From contig JAQJVL010000791.1 in the NCBI GenBank assembly GCA_035578905.1, positions 12,501-76,500 on the forward strand: a stretch of DNA of 64,000 bases. The letters are read 5' to 3'. The DNA comes from Stictocephala bisonia. Its lineage: Eukaryota > Arthropoda > Insecta > Hemiptera > Membracidae. Below are positions 11,896 to 24,679 of this stretch, in pieces. Below the pieces are notes generated by a model that saw only the letters and a program-made list of their open reading frames with translations, was not told where the DNA came from and did no database searches. A program made the position numbers and the translations under genes. The stretch's first letter is position 1; each line of letters begins with the position of its first letter.

Positions 11896-12095
11896 GCCTC
11901 TCCTACCCATACACCTGCAGTGGTAACGTCCCACCCATACTCGTATGGTGGTAATCATAATGGCAGTATGGATGGATGGTTCGACACCACCGTATACGTA
12001 TATGGGTGGTTGGGAGGGTCATAGCCACTGCACGTGTATGAGTGGGTGGGAGGGTCATAGCCATTGTACGTGTTTGTGTGGGTAGGGGGGTAAAC
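11896..12095. repeat. Minisatellite locus M1 (degenerate ~33-bp units)
   Basis: Several imperfect units built on GTGTATGAGTGGGTGGGAGG and its variants, e.g. CACTGCACGTGTATGAGTG. Part of the nine-locus family. Open frames across it are products of the repeat. Confidence 0.75.
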
Positions 12096-12428
12096 ATGTG
12101 AAATCGTTGTAAAAATAATCTGTATGCCTATAAATAAACCGTGATTGTTAGTAAAGTATAAACTCTACTCTAAAAACATAAACAATTCGAACAAAATTGA
12201 AACAAATATTAATCTTATTTTCAGATTAAACAAGCTTAAATAGACGCGACAGTTTGTATTTAGATTTTGTAATCTTCCGTAATTTCATGTATTTTAAGGA
12301 GATCATGAGGAATCATGAGGATGTTTAGTCCTGTAACTCATCAGGGAGTGAACAATTTAGTACTAGACTAACTGTAATGTGTATAGTATTGTATTTAAAA
12401 CACAACTCCAAAATTGTTATCAACTCAC

Positions 12429-12519
12429 CCTTTGATGTGATGAGTCCGTTTCCAAGCCAATCTTCAGCGAAGCTGTACTCGATGTTCTTCTCCAAGTGGT
12501 TCGAAGAGGTAACAAGGGG
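12429..12519 (-). CDS. CYP4 exon 3 (WLGNGL segment)
   Basis: 91 bp, 30 codons plus one base. The acceptor is TTAACAG after a long T-rich tract (12520-12540), and the donor is G|GTGAGT (12428-12423). The peptide reads PLVTSSNHLEKNIEYSFAED then WLGNGLITSK, the family block 'SS.HI.KS..Y.FL.PWLG.GLLTS'. Phase 0 in, phase 1 out. The split codon joins exon 4 as Gly, giving the usual G-x-x-W. Confidence 0.92.
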
Positions 12520-13187
12520 CTGTTAAAAAAAAAACAAAAAAGTGTTATGGCAGGGTTGAAGATTTTTAATCTTACTTCCAACTGACAAGGCTGGAATAAA
12601 ATAAGATATTTCAAGTCCATAGATTATGGACTTTATAGATTTATAGTTCAGTAAAAGCCTTACAGTAAAAATTGTATTACTTGTATTAGCTAATCTATTT
12701 ATCTTAAATTACATTCTAATCTTACATATTTTCTGAAAAGTATTTCTATTTTGGTGTAATATTTAATTTGATATAGTGTTATAATTGTTATGGCTGTTTT
12801 TATATTGTAATAATATTATTGAGTGAAACAATAGATCGCTTTTAAAGTGGAATCTAGGCCCAGCTATTAAACGCTATATAACGCATTAAATAGTAAATTT
12901 ATTTGTTTTAAAGGTCCAATCGTCATGAAATATGGTTCTTTTGTGATATGTTGTAAAAAACTTTTCCCAAGCTGATTAGTGGATCAAGAACATAGCCAAC
13001 ATGAATGATTGTCATATAAATACTTTGTTGTTACCTTGGTACATTTCACAATTTAATGTTCTATCACGTATGAGTTTGAATGTATCACGATTTTGGAGTC
13101 AATATCACCAATAACATTCCTGGACACTCTAGTTGCAAAAAACAAACTAGGTTTGAGGTCGGTTTGTTACAGCATAGATTGAAAGAC

Positions 13188-13240
13188 CATGTAAGGGATG
13201 TGACATGTAAGGGATGTGGCATGTAAGGGATGTGACATGA
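13188..13240 (+). repeat. Short tandem repeat, 17-bp unit x3
   Basis: CATGTAAGGGATGTGAC and near-identical neighbours, about three copies. Confidence 0.85.
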
Positions 13241-13744
13241 AATCGTACCTGGGTTCTTGTTCTCGTATTTAATGAATTATTACGTTTTTGGCTTTCAGTT
13301 TTCGAAATATCGAAAAAACCTTAAAAGGAAAATTCAACGTTTTGTGTATTCGAATATTTGTTTAATTTCGTTGTTTTATAAAATTAATTAGTTTCATAAT
13401 TATGTAAAAAAACTTGTGCTAATTACAGAAAATCTTAAAACAAGCAAATTTATACATCTTAAATCTTAAATGCCGAATACATTATATCATAAACTCAAAA
13501 AAATCAATAAAATATTTTACTATGTCATAATTTACTAGATTTTTTTACGACGTAGCTTTTTAAAAACAGAATAAGTTAATTATGTAACACAAACGAGACG
13601 TTGAGAATGATTATGGGATACTTGCAATTGATTACAATCTGAGTAGTAAAGATTCACAGTTACATTAATTGACGCAAGGGTTGTCTGTCAGGAGCTATTA
13701 TTTCCTTCCATTTAAATTTAAGGAGCGTTTTATTTTTCATAATA

Positions 13745-13880
13745 TAGAAGCCTATCGTAGAGATGTGGGCGAATATAAGAGGCGAATAAGTGTGATTAGT
13801 GTCAGGACAACTAAGGGATCTACAGCTTTAGGTGGAATCTAAACCACGTATTATTGGTATGATTCTCAGCTTAAAAATTT
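13745..13880 (-). repeat. SINE-A copy 5, internally deleted
   Basis: Tail (CGTAGAGATGTGGGCGAATA) joined directly to the middle block (GGGATCTACAGCTTTAGGTG). About 60 bp between them is missing compared with other copies. Confidence 0.65.
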
Positions 13881-14356
13881 GAATTTATAAATACTAACTG
13901 AACAATTAAAAGATGAAATAACTTCGTTAAAAAAAGTATATCTGTTTATGTACAAAATTAAATTTTTAAATAAAAATAAAATATTTGCACAGTATACTGA
14001 AACTCATTCTACTAGACTGTAACTATGCTGTGACTAAAATCATAGTTCTGTAAACCTCAATTTAATTGAACAATTTAACGAGCTTCAGACTTAACGGACA
14101 GCTTACAGCTGTATTACAATATTTCAATTGAAATACCATGCACAGATGGGATAACGATCTAAAATTTTAATTGATAAAACAGGTACTTTTTACAAGACGA
14201 CATTAAATACTTCATATATCGGATATTATTATTCAGTATATAATACATACCCTTTATCCTGACAGGTCAATAACTTTTGTAGAATGTGTGTTTTCATATT
14301 TTATTAATAATTGTCGAATTAACCATAAGCTTGCAGCAACATAATTATTTTTGGAC

Positions 14357-14700
14357 CTTCTCCATTAATTTACTACCACTACTTTTCCCATTACTTCACT
14401 ACTACTACATTTTAAATCTCAATTACGGTTAGGTTAGGTTTGGTGGCTAATAAAGTTGATCACGAACTGGTAAATCCAATAATTGACTTACCGTTGAATG
14501 CACTCTCCGTGTGTAAGTTCTCAGAAAGCGATAAGATAAGGCCAGCGATATCAGATTCCTAGCGGTTAAGGAATACCACAGTGGGCGTAAAAATGATTGG
14601 GGAACAGTTTTTAGAACAGTAGAATATTTACCAAGCGAATTAATATTAAGTGAATTAACGGAAACAGTAGTGGTAGTGAATTAACGTAAAAGATTTTATT
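14357..14700 (-). mobile_element. MITE-B copy 2
   Basis: GGACCTTCTCCATTAATTTA at one end and GTGAATTAACGTAAAAGATT at the other, with ACACGGAGAG in reverse inside and a GGTTAGGTTAGG tract. TTATTTTT occurs directly outside both ends, a candidate 8-bp target duplication as made by hAT transposases. Confidence 0.65.
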
Positions 14701-15269
14701 TTTAATTGGAAATTTAATAACAGGATCCAATTTTTAGTTGGATTTCACTCCGCTTTCAAGGACTGCCCCATTTAGTCCGTTAAATGGAGAGTTTACTGCA
14801 GCATGTTGAAACTCAACGATTTATGTAATAAAATATATGGGAAGCTATAAATTATTGTAATATTTAAGCTTGAACCAGTCTTGTGGGGAGCAATTATTGA
14901 GAAATAATTTCAAAATAAATTTCGGCAGAGTTACTAATTTGTTGCAATCTGTAAATCTTCAAGTTTCACTTTCGTTTTCCTAATAACAAGACTGGTTACA
15001 TGTTCTGATTGGGGACAGGCTTCATACCCTTGTAGTAAATACTATGACAAGTAAACAACTGCAATCATTTTTGTACCACGACCTTTGCTTCGTGAAGATT
15101 AAGAGCACTATTTTAACTAGCGCGTTGCATAACTAGTGTTCACTATAATAGTGATGTACCAAAAATAGATTTGGAAAAATGTACACATGTAACGTGGTGA
15201 ACTATCTCTAATGTGTATTTTAGTGATATTTATTTTGTTTTGCAGTACAAGCCTTTTGTGAAACCGAGA

Positions 15270-15848
15270 AGTACTATTCAAACCCCTTAATATTTTTTAT
15301 ATTAATAAACACAGAACAATGAAACTCTAGGATTACGTCTTTACTGTAGTTACTGACTTTTTGGTCGTTTTAACTGTCCTTTTTCACTTTGGGGGAACAT
15401 CCTGTGGAGGAAATCTGAAAAATCTTAAATGTAAGCATAGGTCGAGTTATACTTCATTTCAAAGGTCATTGTAAGAGGAACACGGTGCCGCAACCCCGAC
15501 TGAAAAAAGACTATTCGTTTGGAAATAAGAGCCTCTACAAATTTGGCTTCATTGGAACTTTGAGAGCCTACTATTTCCAAACGAGTAGTTCTTTTCCAGT
15601 CGGGGTTGTGATAATGTATTCCTCTAACAATGACCTTTAAAATGAGGCATAACTCGACTATGCTTACATTAAAGACGTTTTAGACTTCATCCACAGGACG
15701 TCCCCCCAAAGTGAAAAAGGACAGTTAAGATGGCCAAAAAGTCAGTAACCACAGTGAGGACGTAATCCTAGAGTTTCATTGTTCTGTGTTTATTAATACT
15801 ATATAGTAAAATATTAGGGGTTTCCAGACTTTTTGAACACCCGGTATA
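15270..15848. mobile_element. Fold-back element with ~260-bp inverted arms
   Basis: The left arm (15273-15545) and right arm (15563-15845) are reverse complements with scattered differences. Examples: AACAATGAAACTCTAGGATT at 15317 against its complement at 15764, and CAACCCCGACTG against CAGTCGGGGTTG. The loop is only about 20 bp. The right end is CACCCGGTA, resembling TA-target mariner-like ends; the left end is decayed. No ORF. Confidence 0.8.
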
Positions 15849-16061
15849 ATAAAACTATTAGGTCACTGATATGTATTTTTTACTAAGTATAGAAGGCTTA
15901 TGCTTTTAATTTACTACCTTAAAATGATAAGTGGGTCAGTGACTCCAACCTTCTTGACTCGGAAAAATAGTTTTAGTTAATAAAGTTTCATGCAGACTTT
16001 TATTCTAATAACATTGATAAAGAATGGGGAAATACGTGTAAATACATTATCATTCCTTATT

Positions 16062-16485
16062 TAGACGTCAATTAAAGAAATATGGGCGAATATGAGGGGC
16101 GTATGAGTGTGATGAGTTTAGATGAATGAGTGTAGTCGTTGTTACTAACTCGCTGTTCCTCAAGAAGGTCTATTTATTAATACTTCGATAGCCATAGCAA
16201 CTAAGAGACCTACTGCTTTACGTGCAAACCGAACAACGTTATATTGGTCTGATGTCTAGGTAACGAAAAAGCCTGATTCTTAGTTCTCTCCCCCACACAA
16301 AATCCGGACACTAACTACCACCCAACATAGACACCCCAGACTTCTCTAGTAGCGTTCACGTCGATATCAACCATTGATCGGACGCTGTGTCAGTATTAAT
16401 GGGACCAAGTATAGAATCGAAAACGTACAATCTCCACAATGTCCCCAAGTAGCTGGGTTACAGCGCTGCGGCACTAGTGCCGACT
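16062..16485 (-). repeat. SINE-A copy 6, near full length
   Basis: Contains CCCAACATAGACACCCCAGA, the GTAAAGC..TAGG box and a head region close to AGCGCTGTAACCCAGCTACT when read on the minus strand. The open frame 16367-16615 lies within and just beyond it and is not a gene. Confidence 0.75.
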
Positions 16486-17059
16486 GATTGTAAGTGGTGA
16501 GGTACATGAGATCCTTGGTCATGTGTCTGAAGTATCCTGGAGGGAGTGTTGAGGGATGAGGGGAAGCATCGATAGTTTTATTATTAGGGAGAGTAGGGAA
16601 TTCACTAGGACACATTATTATAACAAAATTATACTATTGGTATAATTAATTTTGAAAAAGTAGCAACAAATTTGTAACTATAAAAATGTATAGAAAAGTT
16701 AAACTACAATAAACTCCACGATAAAACTGTTCTGTAAGCCCACACTAGAGTTTAGTTTAAAATAAATATAATAACAAAACACTTGTTATTATATTTATTG
16801 TGTTTTATATATATTTTATATATTGTGTTTTATATATATTGTGTTTTATTATATTAATTGTGTTTCGTACCCGCCGAAACGGTGTGTTAATGGTTTTTTA
16901 CCCACTGAAACTGAGTTAATTGTTTTATACCCACCGAAACGGTATGTATATAAGTTAAACCGTTATATTGACTTAAAATATAAAAAAAATCATTCTCCAC
17001 GTATGAAAACTAAGTGATCCCTCATTCACATCAAACTATTTTTAAATTACTCGGAGTAC

Positions 17060-17385
17060 GTGTTGCTTGTAAACAGAATTGCTACGCTACAGGTCAAATA
17101 AGAAGAACTAGATATTCGTCTGCCAATTTGACCTCGAGATATCAGAGACCTATGCACTGTGTCTCATTGCATATGCAACTGGCACTGCCATGTGTTCAGT
17201 GCAACCGTCGACTATCTCAATAAAAACAACACTATCTGGCTTAGTAATGCTGTGTCTAGTAGATGCACCAAACAGACAGCTGTCTGACCTCGAACTACCA
17301 AGGCCAGAGGCCGATGCACTGCGTCTCATTGCACATGCAACTGGCGTTTACTTACGTTTAGTCACTGCGTCAACTATCTGAGGTA
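17060..17385 (+). repeat. Tandem pair of ~160-bp units (third relative at 22.19-22.30 kb)
   Basis: Both units contain TGACCTCGA..TA.C.A..., then GATGCACTG or TATGCACTG, TGTCTCATTGC or CGTCTCATTGC, and ATGCAACTGGC in order. At 22185-22300 the same order appears with ATTGCACATGCAACCGACAT. Nature unknown. Reading frames are open but unlike any family I know. Confidence 0.5.
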
Positions 17386-17556
17386 GATTACTGTTAACCA
17401 GTTTAAAAAGTATAGTTACGTTAACTTAATTTCTCAATCAATCTAAAGATAGCTAGTGCATATATACTGATAACTATAGTTAATTTAGTTCATTATATCA
17501 TAATAACATAAGAGAGTGATATGTGATGTGAAGGTGGTCGTGTGGGGGTGGTTGGG

Positions 17557-17773
17557 CGAGCCGGTGGCCGAGTGGTCTAAGGCGTCAGGACTTTGAGCTT
17601 GGGTTAGAGATAGCGCTGGTTCGAATCCGGCCTAGACTGGAAGATTTATCAGTAATAATCACCTTGTACTGTACAGGTTCGCCCCCTTACTCTGTCTGAA
17701 TAAGTTCCTCGCACAGATCAATGGTCTATGGGGAATGGTCAGAGTAAGGTTAAGAAGGAGAGATCGGCCTCTC

Positions 17774-17810
<37 letters not shown>
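17557..17810 (+). mobile_element. tRNA(Leu)-like SINE with poly(A) tail
   Basis: The head 17559-17636 has RNA polymerase III box A TGGCCGAGTGG and a perfect box B GGTTCGAATCC, in a Leu-type layout (GTGGCCGAGTGGTCTAAGGC). A body of about 140 bp follows, then 34 A residues (17777-17810). The head cannot be a working tRNA gene: there is no paired acceptor stem around it, and it runs into the SINE body. No clear target duplication. Confidence 0.85.
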
Positions 17811-17811
<1 letters not shown>

Positions 17812-17819
17812 ATTTTGAT

Positions 17820-20020
17820 ATGAGAACTTTTGGCAAATATAAAAAATATCAACAAAATGGAGAACATCCAGTATTACCTGTGAAGGCAATTAAATACTGG
17901 TTAAATGTTAACTCTTAAACCGTTGTCCATTGTTAAGAACTTGTTTAGTCAGTAAACTGAGACTCAACATTGATTTTGAATGATAAACATTATATTAATT
18001 GTCAAAGGCTGATAATAAATTAATGAGATTGATTATAGTGTAAGTTTGTCATGACTATTCAATACTTACCTCATACTCATGTACTTGACCATTACAAAGC
18101 CATGTATTCTAAGTAAATGTGTATAGCACATTATTATTACCATTAACCTTAAATGGTTCAGATACTCCAGTAATCATAGGAAGAACGAGAATCAACAAAA
18201 ATGGCAAACATGAAAAGCAGTACTCCGGGGTGGTAAAATGGGAAAGAATATAAAGAAAATACCCACAAGAGAATTATTCTTCAAATGGTTGGAAATATAA
18301 CCTTAAGAGGAGGGTTCTGCAAGTCTACAAACGTCTGTACAGGATGGATGATAGATGGTATTCGACATGGGGGACAAACAAATATCTTGGGTAAAAATAT
18401 ATAGTTGGGTAAAAAATATCTTGGTGAAAAACTAAGGAGGATTTTAGGATGCTGAATCTTTCAGCAGAAGATAAGACCAAAGGGGAAAATATAGACAGAA
18501 AAGTCATTAACATAATTTCATACAGATTTCAAAGGCAAGTAGAGCTTTTGCATCAGACAGAAGAAAGCAAAAGTCTCACAATAACTATATGACAGGTTTC
18601 TGGGAAGAAATAAAGAGAATGACACAAAAGAAGAAGAAACCATGGGTATTGCAAGTTTTTCTGGAACCTCCATGGGAATTAACAGGAAAAATACAAATTT
18701 GATTCATGGATATTCCACTTTTTTAAACTAACTGTAAAAATCACCCAAATAATGGAGAAATGCCAGTACAGAATGTTAGTTGCACCTTTGGACATTTTCC
18801 TCTTTAAGACTACATTTATGACGTGGATGAATAAAATTATCAAACACTTGAAGCCGAAAATAAAATAAAATCAAAATTCTTTATTTGTAACAGTACATAA
18901 TACTAAATAAATGCGTCATAAAACTAGATACATTTAAAAATCTACCAAAAAGAAAAACCTGGAAAGAAATAAAATTATTTTTCTCACAAGTGAGGACGTT
19001 ATTATTTGAACATTTACTTTGAGTAATTATTTTTAATTAACTCAACATATTAATTAAATAGAATGGTGAGTTCAAAACCAAGTAACTTAAAATTCCATTT
19101 TAAAATATTCAGCAAAATTTATAATACGTGAGTTATGCATGCAGCTATTTTATCATAAACTTTCGAATGCTGCAAAATACGAAAATAATTAAATTTTAGT
19201 ACAAATAATAATTTTTGTACTAAAATTAGTATTTGTAAAATTTAATATTGTAAATTCATTAAATGTTACATTGAATACAAATAATTTATCTTATTATCTA
19301 AAAAAAACCACGTCCGAGCGAAAATTTTTTGGGTTCAAGGATTTTAAATTTTTTGGGGGGGTTTCGACCACGAGAATTCGGTTGGCGCCGATCTCAACCC
19401 TGAGATAATTCATATTTCTACCCCAGAGGTTCCTAGACATTCCGTATTATAGACTTCTAGTAGAAAAAACAATATGGAACAATTATCGACCTATAGCAGA
19501 AGGTAGGGTAGTTATTTATCTCCTAAATCACACTATAAAATTACATTTTGGAAGAGACAATATTTAAGGGCACTACCCTCCCCCCAAAAAATAATACACT
19601 CAAAACCTTAAAATTAGGTAATGTTAAACTAATTAACCCAAGTGGAGTATCAGATTAAAGGTATTCGTCACTTAATTACTAATATAATATCAAATTTAAA
19701 AAAGACTTGTTTAAGGGTTCCACTGACCCAAAAACTAAAATTCACGGTCAAATTGCTTCACAATTTTTTCAAGGCCGTAGAATGATCTTTCTCACGAGGT
19801 GACATGTTAAGATCCACAAATAGCACTGTATCAGAGTGCCTTGGTGAGGCAGCAGGCTGAACGTTCCCCCTCTAGGCCGTAGGCCGTGTTCTACAAACGG
19901 ACCTGTAGCAGAGCGTTTTGGTGAGGCCCTAGGCCGAGTTCCACGCAGGTAAACGCAGAAAACCTTCCAAACCAAATTTACTAATACAAGGTATTGCAAC
20001 AACAAACGATTATCTGGGGA
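17820..20020. other. Intron 2 sequence, largely unrecognised; GC-richer patch 19310-19960
   Basis: Mostly AT-rich. 19310-19420 is an isolated block (CCACGTCCGAGCGAAAATTT). 19830-19960 contains an internal near-repeat (GAGTGCCTTGGTGAGGC and GAGCGTTTTGGTGAGGC). The open frame 19769-20005 covers the latter and has no recognisable domain. Confidence 0.4.
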
Positions 20021-20569
20021 TATGGATGCTACTTCTTCAGTTTGTAAAATTCAACTGAGCGAAGCTTGGTCTAGTGATTTACTTAAAAATATACATTAGT
20101 AATTTTAAGTCACCATTTTGCAGAAGAAATATCTTTGTTACTTTTAAAGTGAGCTTATTTGAGTAAATTTATATAAAGATTTATCCAGAATATTTTCTTG
20201 AGTTACGGACTGTTGATATCATGATTAGATTGAGACAGAGGGAAATAGGGGAAGGGGAATAGAAACGAAGCATTAAGGGATAGTGAAGAATTGAATGTTA
20301 TGAGTAGGGAAAAGAGGTAAGTATTGAATAGTAGAAGAAGAGGTAGAGAAAAGAAGGGAGAGGAATGAGTACTCCTCTCTCTTCATCTTCATTCATCATG
20401 GAAGGGAATGAAAATGGAGACGAAGATCTAGATAGGTGAGTATATTCAATATTATAAATATTGCATATGTAAGGTTACACGTCTCTCACCCATATTGTAT
20501 AGTGACCAAAATGTATAAAATAACAACAGGTTTACTGCAGTTGGCATGTATGTAAAGTGCCATACATAC

Positions 20570-20679
20570 CTTAATGATGGAACTCTTGTAGAGGAACACG
20601 AAAGGTGTCATCCCGACCCAGAGTTGAAACACTCCTCCGGAATTCTCCTTCCCAAGATGTTCACATAGACGGAAAAAAT
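20570..20679 (-). CDS. CYP4 exon 2
   Basis: 110 bp bounded by ATTTAG| (20685-20680) and AAG|GTATGT (20569-20564). It supplies two bases of a split codon plus 36 codons: FFRLCEHLGKENSGGVFQLW, then VGMTPFVFLYKSSIIK. This matches the early CYP4 segment in which a 'YGK..G..R.WIG....V.L.DP' region precedes the first substrate-recognition region. It enters in phase 1, exactly as exon 1 leaves, and exits in phase 0. It sits about 11.7 kb from exon 1 inside an AT-rich repeat-laden intron and has clearly higher GC than its surroundings. Confidence 0.88.
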
Positions 20680-21019
20680 CTAAATCATATTAATAGAAGT
20701 TACTTATATATCTGACAAACAATATATTTATGAACTTATTATTAATTATTATGTTAATAGTACATCAAACGTTATCTTCTTATATTAAATGTATCTCCCC
20801 TTAACTCCACTCAAGTTCATTGAAGATACTTTTGCCACATTGATGTAAAGCTTGATGGAGGAGATGAATACAGTAAGGGAAAAGGGACAATGAAAAGTGG
20901 GGAAGATAATGGGTGGAAGGAAGGATAAAAATAGTAAAAATTGGAAAAACAGGAAGGTTTAACTGAGAACTAAAATGTCATGGCTGTGAACCAAACTGAA
21001 TATGAGGTAGACAAACACT

Positions 21020-21226
21020 ATTCCTTAAGGAATAGTACTTGTACTATAGTACAATTTTCGGAATGGGGGCAGTTGGGGACATTGAGGAAGTCAGAGGGGA
21101 GGGAAACACTTTGTAGCCTATAAGTAAGTGTTATAATTGAATGGTCCGGTTTGACAAGAATGCGCTTAGTGGCATTTGAGTGTAGCTCTGGCGCACGGTG
21201 TTGCCAAAAGTAGTGCGTCTGCATAC
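21020..21226. repeat. Partner of the two-copy repeat at 11.63-11.85 kb
   Basis: See the 11634 entry. The shared block is GTACAATTTTCGG ... GGGAAACACTTTGT. The open frame on the minus strand has no known domain. Confidence 0.5.
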
Positions 21227-21320
21227 AACAGACATATTTAATTAGTTCAAGCCATAATAAAATAAGAAAATATCTATTAATAATGCGATAAGAAACATAT
21301 TTATTATATGATCAGTCAGT

Positions 21321-22174
21321 GTAATTAGTGTCTAGGAGAAGTGAAATGAACACGTCGGAACTGTCAACCAACTATTTCCAGTAACATATTTTAAGGGTGT
21401 CCATCCAGGCACTCAGTTAAGCGTCCCAAGAAATTTAGTTCTAGATTACATGCAACTGTCACTAGGAGTAGCAAAGAGTGCTATTTACCTCTTCATTATA
21501 TAATTTATGCTCTGACTTGACTTCAGAGCACTCTTGAATAGCAACCACAGCAACATCCTAACGTTTGGTTTGTTACCACGTTTCAGTTCTTAGATTGTAC
21601 TTGTTTTAGTATATGTTTAGTATAGTAAATATATACTATATTTAGTATAGCAAGTAGATTGTACATGTTTTATAACCTACTTATCTGATATTATGAATTT
21701 GATTGTGAATAAAAATATTATGATCTTAGACTTAGCACAATTGTTTCTTATTGTTTTGACTTTGGTTGTAAATTCTACGCCAGCTGCAATCGCAGACAAT
21801 CATTACATCTTGATCAAACATTCAATCAAAGAACTGACAAGTGTAAACAAAACAAGACGTAACTAACATGACGTCACGCCATTGGTCCTAGCATTCTCAA
21901 ACTCTTCATAGTTCCAGAATGTGCTATTAGAGTGCTCTGAAGTTAAGTCGGGACATAAATTAAATAAAGAAGAGATAAATAGCACTATTTGCTGCTCCTA
22001 GTGACATTTGTGGTGTAGCTAGAACTAAATTCCTTGGAACGCTCAACTGAGCGTCTGGATGCACACCCTTAAAATATGTATTTAGAAATAGTTGGTTGAC
22101 AGTTCCGACAGTTGATAGTTCCGACGGTTGATAGTTCTGACATGTTGATTTCACTTCTCCTTGACACTTGTTAC
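21321..22174. mobile_element. Inverted-repeat element (~850 bp, ~240-bp arms)
   Basis: The left arm (21321-21545) and right arm (21918-22174) are reverse complements: GGAGAAGTGAAAT against ATTTCACTTCTCC, TTTTAAGGGTGTCCATCCAG against CTGGATGCACACCCTTAAAA, CTTCAGAGCACTCT against AGAGTGCTCTGAAG. The right arm has a local triplication of AGTTCCGACAGTTGAT. The centre (21546-21917) is AT-rich with no transposase frame. Class not determined. Confidence 0.8.
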
Positions 22175-22311
22175 TTCCAGTTGATCGTCAGTGATACTGT
22201 ATACCGGGCGTGCCAAATGCCCCAGATAGATAAACAAGTGTCCGACCTCCCCGACAATTCAAGGAAACCATTGCACATGCAACCGACATTCACTTGTGTT
22301 TTTTGGACTGG

Positions 22312-22513
22312 CAAGGTAAATCCAATGATTGAATAACCGCCGAATGCACTTTCCATGTGTAAGTTCTTTGAAAGCGATAAGATAAGGCCAGCGATATCGG
22401 ATAAGAAATACCACAGTGGACGTAAAAAATATTGGGGAACAGTTTTTAGAGCAATAGAGTATTTATCAAGTGGTAGTGAATTAACAGAAACAAAAATGTA
22501 TTGGTGTTGAATT
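22312..22513 (-). mobile_element. MITE-B copy 3, truncated
   Basis: Retains the ACTTTCCATGTGTAAGTTC to GGTAGTGAATTAACAGAAAC portion and one terminus (GAATTAACGGAAAAGATC), but lacks the CCTAA tract and the other end. The 123-codon minus frame is read-through of the MITE, similar to the frame in copy 1, and is not a gene. Confidence 0.65.
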
Positions 22514-22604
22514 AACGGAAAAGATCCGAGAAAAATGTCCATTGCAATAAAATATTATGTTTACTGTCAATTGTTTGCCACATCATCGTTATTAGTATTA
22601 TTCA

Positions 22605-22985
22605 TTAAGACGTCAAAAATATACAAGTATATATGGGGGAATTTGAGGGGCAAATGAGTGTGATGAGTGTAGATGGTGAGTTAGGTCATTAATACTAAGG
22701 TGGAATGTTTCTTAAAAATAGCCATTTATAACTAGCCCAATAAGCAGTGCCACCAAATGACGTAGTATTTGTCTTATTTTCAGGTAAGTGAAGAGCCAAT
22801 TCTCAGCTTTCTCCCTTACACAACATCTGGTCTCTTACTACCACCCAACACGGACACTGCAGACCATTGAGTTGATGCTGTGTCAATATCAGGAGGACCG
22901 AGTATAGAACCTATCGCCTAGAATCTCCGCAACACTTTTCCCAGATAGCCAGTTACAGCACTGCGCCACTAGTGTCGACATCATA
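22605..22985 (-). repeat. SINE-A copy 7
   Basis: Tail next to TTAAGACGTC (22607), then the GATGAGTGTAGATG and CCACCCAACACGGACACTG blocks, and a head ending at GTTACAGCACTGCGCCACTA. Confidence 0.75.
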
Positions 22986-23925
22986 GGTTAGGCATGTATG
23001 TATACATTTTGTTATACATTACATACATATATAAGTAAGTAACATTATATAAATATAAATATCTTAGCCTTTTTTCAGCACAAACAAACTTTCAAATTCT
23101 GTATTTTGACCATTATTCAGGGAATAGAGGTATTTGAGCTCAAAAGGTAATTTAAGCAGTCGTTTGAAAACACTATAACGAAAAACAAATAAGCAATATA
23201 TATTATTTAAATTGATACTATAGTCTTCATGTTGTGTTGTAATATAGTTTTAAGCTTTTCTCCTACAACTTTTAACAACCAATCAAATTATTTTCAGGAA
23301 TCCTATTTTTAATAGCGAGATAAAACTACTCATACTTAAATAATAAATTGTCGGTCGTTTAGTATAAAATATCATTAAAATTAAAAAATAACTTAACATT
23401 TCATAAATAAAATGTTTTCTACTGAAATATTCAATTAAAAAAATATAGTCAAGAACAATCAATATTGTAGTGTATTCATATTTGTAACATTTGTTTAACA
23501 TACATTTATAGAGTTAAAATTTTGATGTATGAATACATTTTTTTTAATTGGGAAAAGATACATGAAAAGTTAAATGTTTAAAATACTTAATAGAGTAATT
23601 GCATTGATTGGCATATAAGTAAACATTTTTATAAGCAAAGTATTAAAACATTTAAAGATAACTAAACAAAAAAGATGAAGCTGTGTGACTGAGCAACAGC
23701 ACTTCATTTGTACTAAATGACCACTTAGTGGGCACCATTAACAAGTACACTATTGGATAGGTGAAAAGTTACCGAATTTAGAGGTCGTATATCGTATTAA
23801 CAGATTATTCGAATCAGCTCATATCGACAAACTATATAAACTGGTTATGTATATACAGGTATTTTACATTGACCTTGAACTAGACAGGTTAATCGGAGTA
23901 AACTTATCAGAGCCAAATAATGCTA
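22986..23925. other. AT-rich intron 1 sequence, nothing recognised
   Basis: Strong A/T bias and no paired ends or family motif. The 72-codon minus frame is compositionally trivial. Confidence 0.6.
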
Positions 23926-23929
23926 TATT

Positions 23930-24330
23930 TCTCAACACTAGTGGTGTAGTGCTGTGACCCAGGTACTTGGGTACAAAGTGTTGTGGAGATTGTAGGCAGA
24001 CATGACATACGCTCAATGGTTGCTTTCGGAATGGACACTACTAGAGAAGTCTGAGGTGTACATATAGAGTAGTAGTTAGGGTGCGGATGTTGGGTAAGGA
24101 AGAGAACTGAGGATCAGGCTTGTCAATTAGCTGAAAATCAGACCAATACTACGTGGTTCAGATTTCACGTAAATCTATCGCTTTGTTGCCCTGGCTATGG
24201 GGCTAATAATAAATGTCCCTTTCTGAGCATAAGTCGAATTCAGTGGGTCAGCCACAGTCCATTCTACACTCATGTATTCAGTCATATTTGCCTTAATATA
24301 CGCACAACGATGTTAAGGCGTCTTTTATCT
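23930..24330 (+). repeat. SINE-A copy 8, near full length
   Basis: Starts CACTAGTGGTGTAGTGCTGT. The middle has ACTACGTGGTTCAGATTTCA and the tail ACAACGATGTTAAGGCGTC. Lies in inverted orientation about 350 bp from copy 9. Confidence 0.78.
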
Positions 24331-24679
24331 GAATAAAGATAATGAATATGACAATTACAATACAAAAACGAACCACATCAATTTAAGTATTGTTGAATCA
24401 TTTGGGCACACGTTAAAACTGAATCCAGTAGCTAACACTGAGTGAGGTCAAAATCGTAGCTGGTAGATCTGGGTCGGACCGACATTGACCCAAATATGGT
24501 CGCGTTAGTGAGTCAAGGGAAGACACTGCCAAATATCACTGAAGACACTCTGACGATCAATTTAATGGCAGGACAGAGTGAGAAAATAACCACACTATTT
24601 TAAAAACGCTAAGGGAGTCGAATCATAGTTCACTTATAAAATTTATCAGATTAGGTTTTAAAATGTATTATTCATTTTT

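Noticed and set aside
17557..17640. Functional tRNA-Leu gene
   Set aside because: Boxes A and B are good, but the sequence runs into a SINE body and poly(A) tail with no proper acceptor stem.
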